Positions 58,855 to 64,000 of a stretch of 64,000 bases of DNA are shown one piece after another. Position 1 is the first letter of the stretch. Every line of letters starts with the position of its first letter. A program made the translations under genes and the position numbers. Origin of the DNA: Poecilobothrus nobilitatus. Taxonomy: Eukaryota; Arthropoda; Insecta; Diptera; Dolichopodidae. Location: assembly GCA_947095535.1 (NCBI GenBank), contig OX352772.1, positions 47,077,445 through 47,141,444 on the forward strand, read 5' to 3'. The notes beneath the pieces were generated by a model. The model worked only from the letters and a program-made list of their open reading frames with translations, was not told the origin of the DNA and ran no database searches.

Positions 58855-59471
58855 AGGTGGAATGGCATAACGCGGTAAAAATTCGTCCGTTATTTCATTT
58901 TTTTTCGGTGTTATTTCATTTCACTGCGGGAGTATTTCATTTCATTATGCTGGCTTATTTCATTTCTTTACGAATTTTATTCATTCCTTTCTGGCGTTAT
59001 TTCATTTTTTTAAAGACATTATTCCATTATTTTACATCATTATTTTTTTTATTTTGATAAATTTTATTTTTTTCATTGAATTATTCATGTTTGATAAAGA
59101 GTGGTTTACTTTCCGTGCGTTTTAATTGTAACGTATAAAAACAAGATTTATGAAATGGGTAGTGGGGATCAGAGGGTCATACAACACATTTTATTGTTTT
59201 AATTTCCTTATATGCACGATGCAAAACGATAGAAATTTGCCGGCAAAAAAATTTATTTAATTTTTAATTGTTTTAATTTTATAGTAAGATATCTTTTTGC
59301 GGCGTTATTTCATTCTGAAATACAATAATGAAATAACGCTGGTATTAAAATTAAATAACATCACAATGACACAATAAAATGAAATAATGCCGAAACAAAA
59401 TGAAATGAGGCCGCAAAAAAAAGATTTAATGCGTTATTTAATTTTTTTTCGGCGTTATTTCATGCCACCTT
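58855..59471. mobile_element. Foldback element with GGCGTTATTTCAT arms
   Basis: The ends AGGTGGAATGGCATAACGC and, reversed from 59471, AAGGTGGCATGAAATAACGC are inverted. Left arm units contain GTTATTTCATTTC and GGCGTTATTTCAT. The right arm has ATGAAATAACGCC and AAAATGAAATAATGCCG. The final ~30 nt of the right arm is itself in the left-arm sense. No coding. Confidence 0.75.
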
Positions 59472-59611
59472 GTCTACTTTATTTTGAAATTTCTATATCG
59501 TTAAAATTTTTGACTTTTCTTTGACTTTAGTAGTGTATATGAAAATTTTGACAGCTATTGTAAAGAAACTTCATCAAAATACCAAAAGTTTTTTTCTGTA
59601 CTATAAAAACA

Positions 59612-59810
59612 ATTTTTTTTTTTTTTTTAATGCATTTTTCTGCCACATAAATGTGGACAGGAAATTACACAGCCTTTCCAGTGTTCAGGCGTGGCTGTAA
59701 ATATCGTAAGGCGGAATAACTCTTACGACGTGTGTTGGAGTCAAACCCACACTCCCTCGGTGTTTACAGCATATTTTATACGCTCTTGGCCACTAGGCCA
59801 CCGAGGCCCC
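59612..59810 (-). mobile_element. Full-length tRNA-derived SINE
   Basis: Minus strand: GGGGCCTCGGTGGCCTAGTG, box B GTGGGTTTGACTCCAACACA (decayed), CAGCCACGCCTGAACAC, TTTCCTGTCCACATTTATGT, GGCAGAAAAATGCATT and a 16-nt A tail. No clean target duplication was found. Confidence 0.88.
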
Positions 59811-61128
59811 CCGAAAAAAATTAAGTACACAAATGAGCTCCTTTCTAATGCTTTTAAAAAAACATTTTCAGAATATTTTATTCTTATTTGCAATCGAAGT
59901 TATGGTCATTTTAATCAAAACAAAGAAAATTTTTACCAAATATACTTTTAGGCACAAAACTTTTGTCTACGCACTATCCCCTATAGTCTATATACGATGG
60001 TTTATATTAATACATTTACTTACGAGTCGCCCTATACATAGGTATATACTTACAATATCTTTACAAAAAAAAAAAATTCTATTATCCTGCTAAATGAATC
60101 TTTTAAATTTACAAATCAAATCAAACTTATTATTCTCGATTTGATTATTGAAATTAATAATAGAAAAATTTTAATCAAAAAAAAATAAAACAATTTTAAA
60201 TAACTTTTTTCTGTTTTCTTTACGTAGAAAAATTAAAATAGACTTTTTTTTTAAAACCAGGTTAAACTGAAATAAACTGAAATAAAAATTATTCAAATTA
60301 CAAAAAAAAAAAAATAAATTATACATTACAAAAATTTCCTTGTTAATAACTAGGAAAAACTGGAAGTTTATATTATATTTTCTACATCTTTCTATATACA
60401 ACAACAATTCTGATTTGTTTCTTTTTTTCTTTTTTTTTTTTTGCAAAACATATAAATAAAACCACTCATTTTTTGAGTCATAATTGAAATTTTTTATTTT
60501 GAATCATTATTTTTTTTTAAAAATATCTTAATATGTACATATATTTTATATTATACATGTATGTAACAAAAAAAAAAAAGGAAATATGTATATGTAAGAA
60601 TAATGAAGGCAATGAAATTCTTTAAAAACAAAATATTATCACCAATGATCGCTAAAAAAAGATATATACCTAATTATAGATAACGGAGAAAAATAGCAAC
60701 AGGCTTTTTTAAAAACACCTAAGCATACAAAATAAAAATCTATAAAAGAAAAACCAATTTAACTGAAAATTCATTTTAAATATACGATTAAACATTACTT
60801 GCATCTGAACAATAAAATAAAACAAAAAAAAACAACAGGTTAATCAATTTATATACCAATTAATTCAGTTTTATATTAATAATAATTATAATTAAATATG
60901 TATAACTCTTTTTATTCATCTCTATTTAAAAATAAACTTTAACATAAAAAGAAAATTTTTTTGTTTTAAAGAAAAATATTTAAATTTTTACAAAAATTTT
61001 TATATGATTACAGGTGCACAAACATAACGTATTTTATTATGTATTCTTTAAAAAAAAAAAAAAAAAAAAAACAAATAAATAAATATAACTTGTGCGTAAA
61101 ACGTTTATGGACAAATTCTTTATTGTCA

Positions 61129-61312
61129 ATTATTGTTTGCATTCATTTTACAGAGTAAACTACACTTTTTTACACCCACAACTACAACAACCTTTGTATA
61201 GTTGTAGATGTGGGTCATAAATACGATTACGCGTTTCTTTTACCAATTGGCGGCAATTACTCCCAACTACTGTCAACTACTGTTTTCGTGTAGAACGAAC
61301 GCAAACAATAAT
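61129..61312 (-). mobile_element. MITE-like element, copy 2
   Basis: Terminal inverted repeats: ATTATTGTTTGCATTCATTT at the left and, reversed from the right, ATTATTGTTTGCGTTCGTTC. The interior carries GTAGTTGACAGTAGTTGGGA on the minus strand, like copy 1 at 168-321. A near-perfect hairpin (CCCACAACTACAAC with GTTGTAGATGTGGG) is at 61175-61215. Confidence 0.6.
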
Positions 61313-62464
61313 GACACTCCAGGACCCCCTCAGATTGCAATAGATTCGAATTCTATCTTGTCGTTGACGCTATTTAAATAAAAACGTCATCATTTATTGT
61401 TAATTAAGAATTTTTATTTGAAAATATCTATTGCAATTTGCATCTATGTATAAGTATTCTAAACATTTTTGCTTCTTTCAATAGTAGGAATATAATATAG
61501 AATTTGGAAGTTTTAATAATTTGATCTTTTACAATTGACAACATAAAATTTGTTCTGTGCTTACACGCACTTAAACAATAAATAAAATTTAAAATTTTTT
61601 ATAACCTCATTTTTCATCATTGACAATAAAAAATTGATAAATTAAACCACGTGATAAATTAAACTTTACATTTTGAAACTGAAGTTAACTAAAGTTAAAT
61701 ACAGATCATTGTAAATGGGAATCTAAATATATATGTAGTTCTTGAGTAAACGGGATCACAGTCTATATGTAAGTTCACAAAGTTGTTTTAAAAGTAGAAA
61801 AGAGAATGCTGTATAATAAACGAAAAAACGATCACCTTTTACTTAATTTTCAAAGTCATTAAACTAGATGTAATACATGTACATATGTATGTGTATATAA
61901 ATTATAATGGAATGTAAAAAAAATCCTAATAAAACAGAGAGTTTTTTTTTAATTATCGTAAATAGTAACAAAGATATATTTACGATATTGTATTTACGAT
62001 ATTGTATAACAAAAAAAAAATCTGATTAGCGGACAATTTTGCATCCCGTAAATACTGCGCATATAGCTACGAAGTAGAAAGTATAAAAGTCTATAAGAAC
62101 TATAAGTATAAAAGTCAATTGATAGACATATATCGAAATTGAAAATAAGCTTGAAAATTGTCAATAAAAATATATTAAGAGTTAAATATTAAGGAATAAG
62201 AGTTAAATATTAAGGAGTTGTCTTAAAACCTTAACATTCATCAAGTTCTTGTTTTCAGTCATTTTAATAATAATTATTTAATTGTTTTCATTTAATATGA
62301 TACAATAAATATGTATGTAACTATATCCATTTCCAAGTGATCTTATATAGATAGAATTAAAACAAAAAAGATCAGACAAAATATATTTCACTAATGTTAA
62401 ATCGAATCCGAATCAAATCTTAAATTTATTCTGCTTAAAAATTTCGTTTAAAACGATACTTATA

Positions 62465-62638
62465 GGGGCCTCGGTGGCCTAGTGGGTGCTGTAAACGCCG
62501 AGGGAGTGTGGGTTCAAATTCCACGCACATCGTAAGAGTTATTCCTCTTTACGACATTTACAGCCACGGCTGAACAGCAAATTGTAATTTCCTATCCACA
62601 TTTATGTGGCAAAGAAATGCTTTAAAAAAAAAAAAAAA
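62465..62638 (+). mobile_element. tRNA-derived SINE, plus-strand copy
   Basis: It begins GGGGCCTCGGTGGCCTAGTG and has box B GTGGGTTCAAATTCCACGCA, CGTAAGAGTTATTCCTCTTTACG (hairpin), CAGCCACGGCTGAACAG, TTTCCTATCCACATTTATGT, GGCAAAGAAATGC and a 15-nt poly(A). About 20 nt are deleted between boxes A and B (GTGGGT to GCTGTAAACGCC). No target duplication was seen. Confidence 0.88.
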
Positions 62639-64000
62639 TTGGATCGAATGAATAAAACTGAGTTAGAATTTAAATGTCATATTTTCAAACAAAAACTACA
62701 AGTTCAGTTGTAGATTTTATTTGAAAAATTCAGATTTGAGATCAAGCTCAGTTTTATTAATTCGACCCATCCTATCACTTTATCGCATTGACACACCATC
62801 CTATGTATATATACCTATCACACAAATTGTTAATTGAACAAAAATAAATCTATATTTAAAATACTCTTGATGTCACAAAATTATGCTTTAATGTCACCAT
62901 AGAAGTCATTTATTGAATATTACTTTTGTATAATGAAAGCAGATCAACCCAAAAATCGTTACAAAAAAAACAAAAAAAAAAAACTAACGAACCTTTTAAA
63001 CTTTAAACATGAACTCTAATTAAAATTGAAACCTTTTAACATTTAACTTTTACAATAAATTTAAAATAAAAAAAAATTAAATTTAAAAAAAAAACGGTAC
63101 ATTTTTGAAACTCTTTTCTAGAATTTATAGCGGCTTAAAAAAATAACGGTCTTTTGAAAAATAACGGAAAAAGAACTGAAATTTCTTTAAAATATTCTAA
63201 ATATTGTGCACATTATATTAAATTTAAAATTAATTTTATTTTACCAATTAGATTTATATATGTATATTATTATTATATATGTATGTATATACAAGTATCA
63301 TTAAAATATATATATTTTTTTTTAAATATCACTAAAATTACACCTTTAATACATTTCTTTTATTATTTTTTTTTTTTGTTTTTTAACTGTTTCTAAACGT
63401 TATTTAAATTCATTTTTTGTTATTCTTAAAAAAAATTTATTTACAATAAACTAACTATTAAATATATTATGTATATTAAAAGTATATATATAATATATTA
63501 TGTATTTCAATTTAAATATTAAATTTTCATATTAAAAAAAATAAATAAAACACAAAAAAAATTTTTTTTTTTTTTCTTCAAATGTTCAGATTAACTTTTT
63601 ATGTCTTTTGTATTTTCAAATCAGCGAATTACAATTAAACTAAAACACAAAACAGATCAATTAAAACTGATGAAATTCCAGAGTAAAATATTTACTTATT
63701 TTACAAAAAAAAAATGAATAAAAAAAAAATACAAAAAAAAAAAATAAAACAGAATTAAAATAAATAAAAAAAAAATATAATAAATACATAGTTTAATTTC
63801 TTTACAATGATATTTTTTTTATTATCTTTTGTTATTATTATTATTTTTTGCTATCAGTTATTTTAAAAGATGCTATTATTATTTTTTTTTTATTTTTTGG
63901 TTTTTCTTATATTGTTATTTTTTTTTTTATAATTTTATTTTAAATTTTTATTATTTATTTTTTTAATTTTTACAAAAATATTGTGTTATTAAGCACTTTG

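Larger units (their letters stand above)
58047..64000. other. Region upstream of Tret1, no gene seen
   Basis: It contains a foldback element (58855-59471), SINE copies (59612-59810, 62465-62638) and a MITE (61129-61312). The stretches 59820-61120, 61320-62460 and 62640-64000 are AT-rich low-complexity DNA with no credible exon. The Tret1 promoter should lie just after 58046 but has no clear motif. Confidence 0.6.

Noticed and set aside
59691..59951. 86-residue open frame
   Set aside because: Begins inside a SINE copy read antisense; no support.

Overview
The window comes from an extremely AT-rich insect nuclear genome, most likely a fly (Diptera). Evidence: small GT-AG introns with T-rich acceptors, a Tret1 trehalose transporter whose amino terminus is almost residue-for-residue the known insect short isoform, a CIAO1 of exactly the usual 335 residues, a PGRP-SA-like immune receptor, and DINE-1-like dispersed repeats. 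A run of exactly 200 N (3715-3914) is a scaffolding gap of unknown true size.

Genes: (1) CIAO1, + strand, 5 exons, 1283-3039, complete. (2) A forkhead transcription factor, + strand, five visible exons 8192-42199; its first exon and start codon are not located, its DNA-binding domain is split by a 25.7 kb intron, and a one-base shift lies in a CAA/polyQ tract. (3) A secreted, apparently non-catalytic PGRP, + strand, 6 exons, 47414-51845. (4) Tret1, - strand, 5 exons, 58046-52056, complete. PGRP and Tret1 converge with about 210 bp between stop codons. There is no operon-like logic; the four genes have unrelated jobs (cytosolic Fe-S assembly, transcription, immune sensing, haemolymph sugar transport).

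The rest is introns and intergenic DNA rich in mobile elements. I recognise: a tRNA-derived SINE family (8 copies, three with target-site duplications); a group of foldback-type elements whose inverted arms are built of short degenerate repeats (at least seven, in several motif classes); DINE-1/Helitron-like elements, one carrying an 11-unit array with a ~146 bp period; a TTAA-flanked 676 bp MITE nested inside another repeat, with a paralogous empty site in the same window; a second short MITE present at both ends of the window; and decayed coding relics of two hAT transposases, two non-LTR retrotransposons and one possible Myb/SANT-like gene. From 58047 to 64000 no gene is visible.

No CRISPR, rRNA, functional tRNA or prokaryotic-type system was seen. 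The most novel aspects are the diversity of foldback arms and the nested-element history, not a new pathway.
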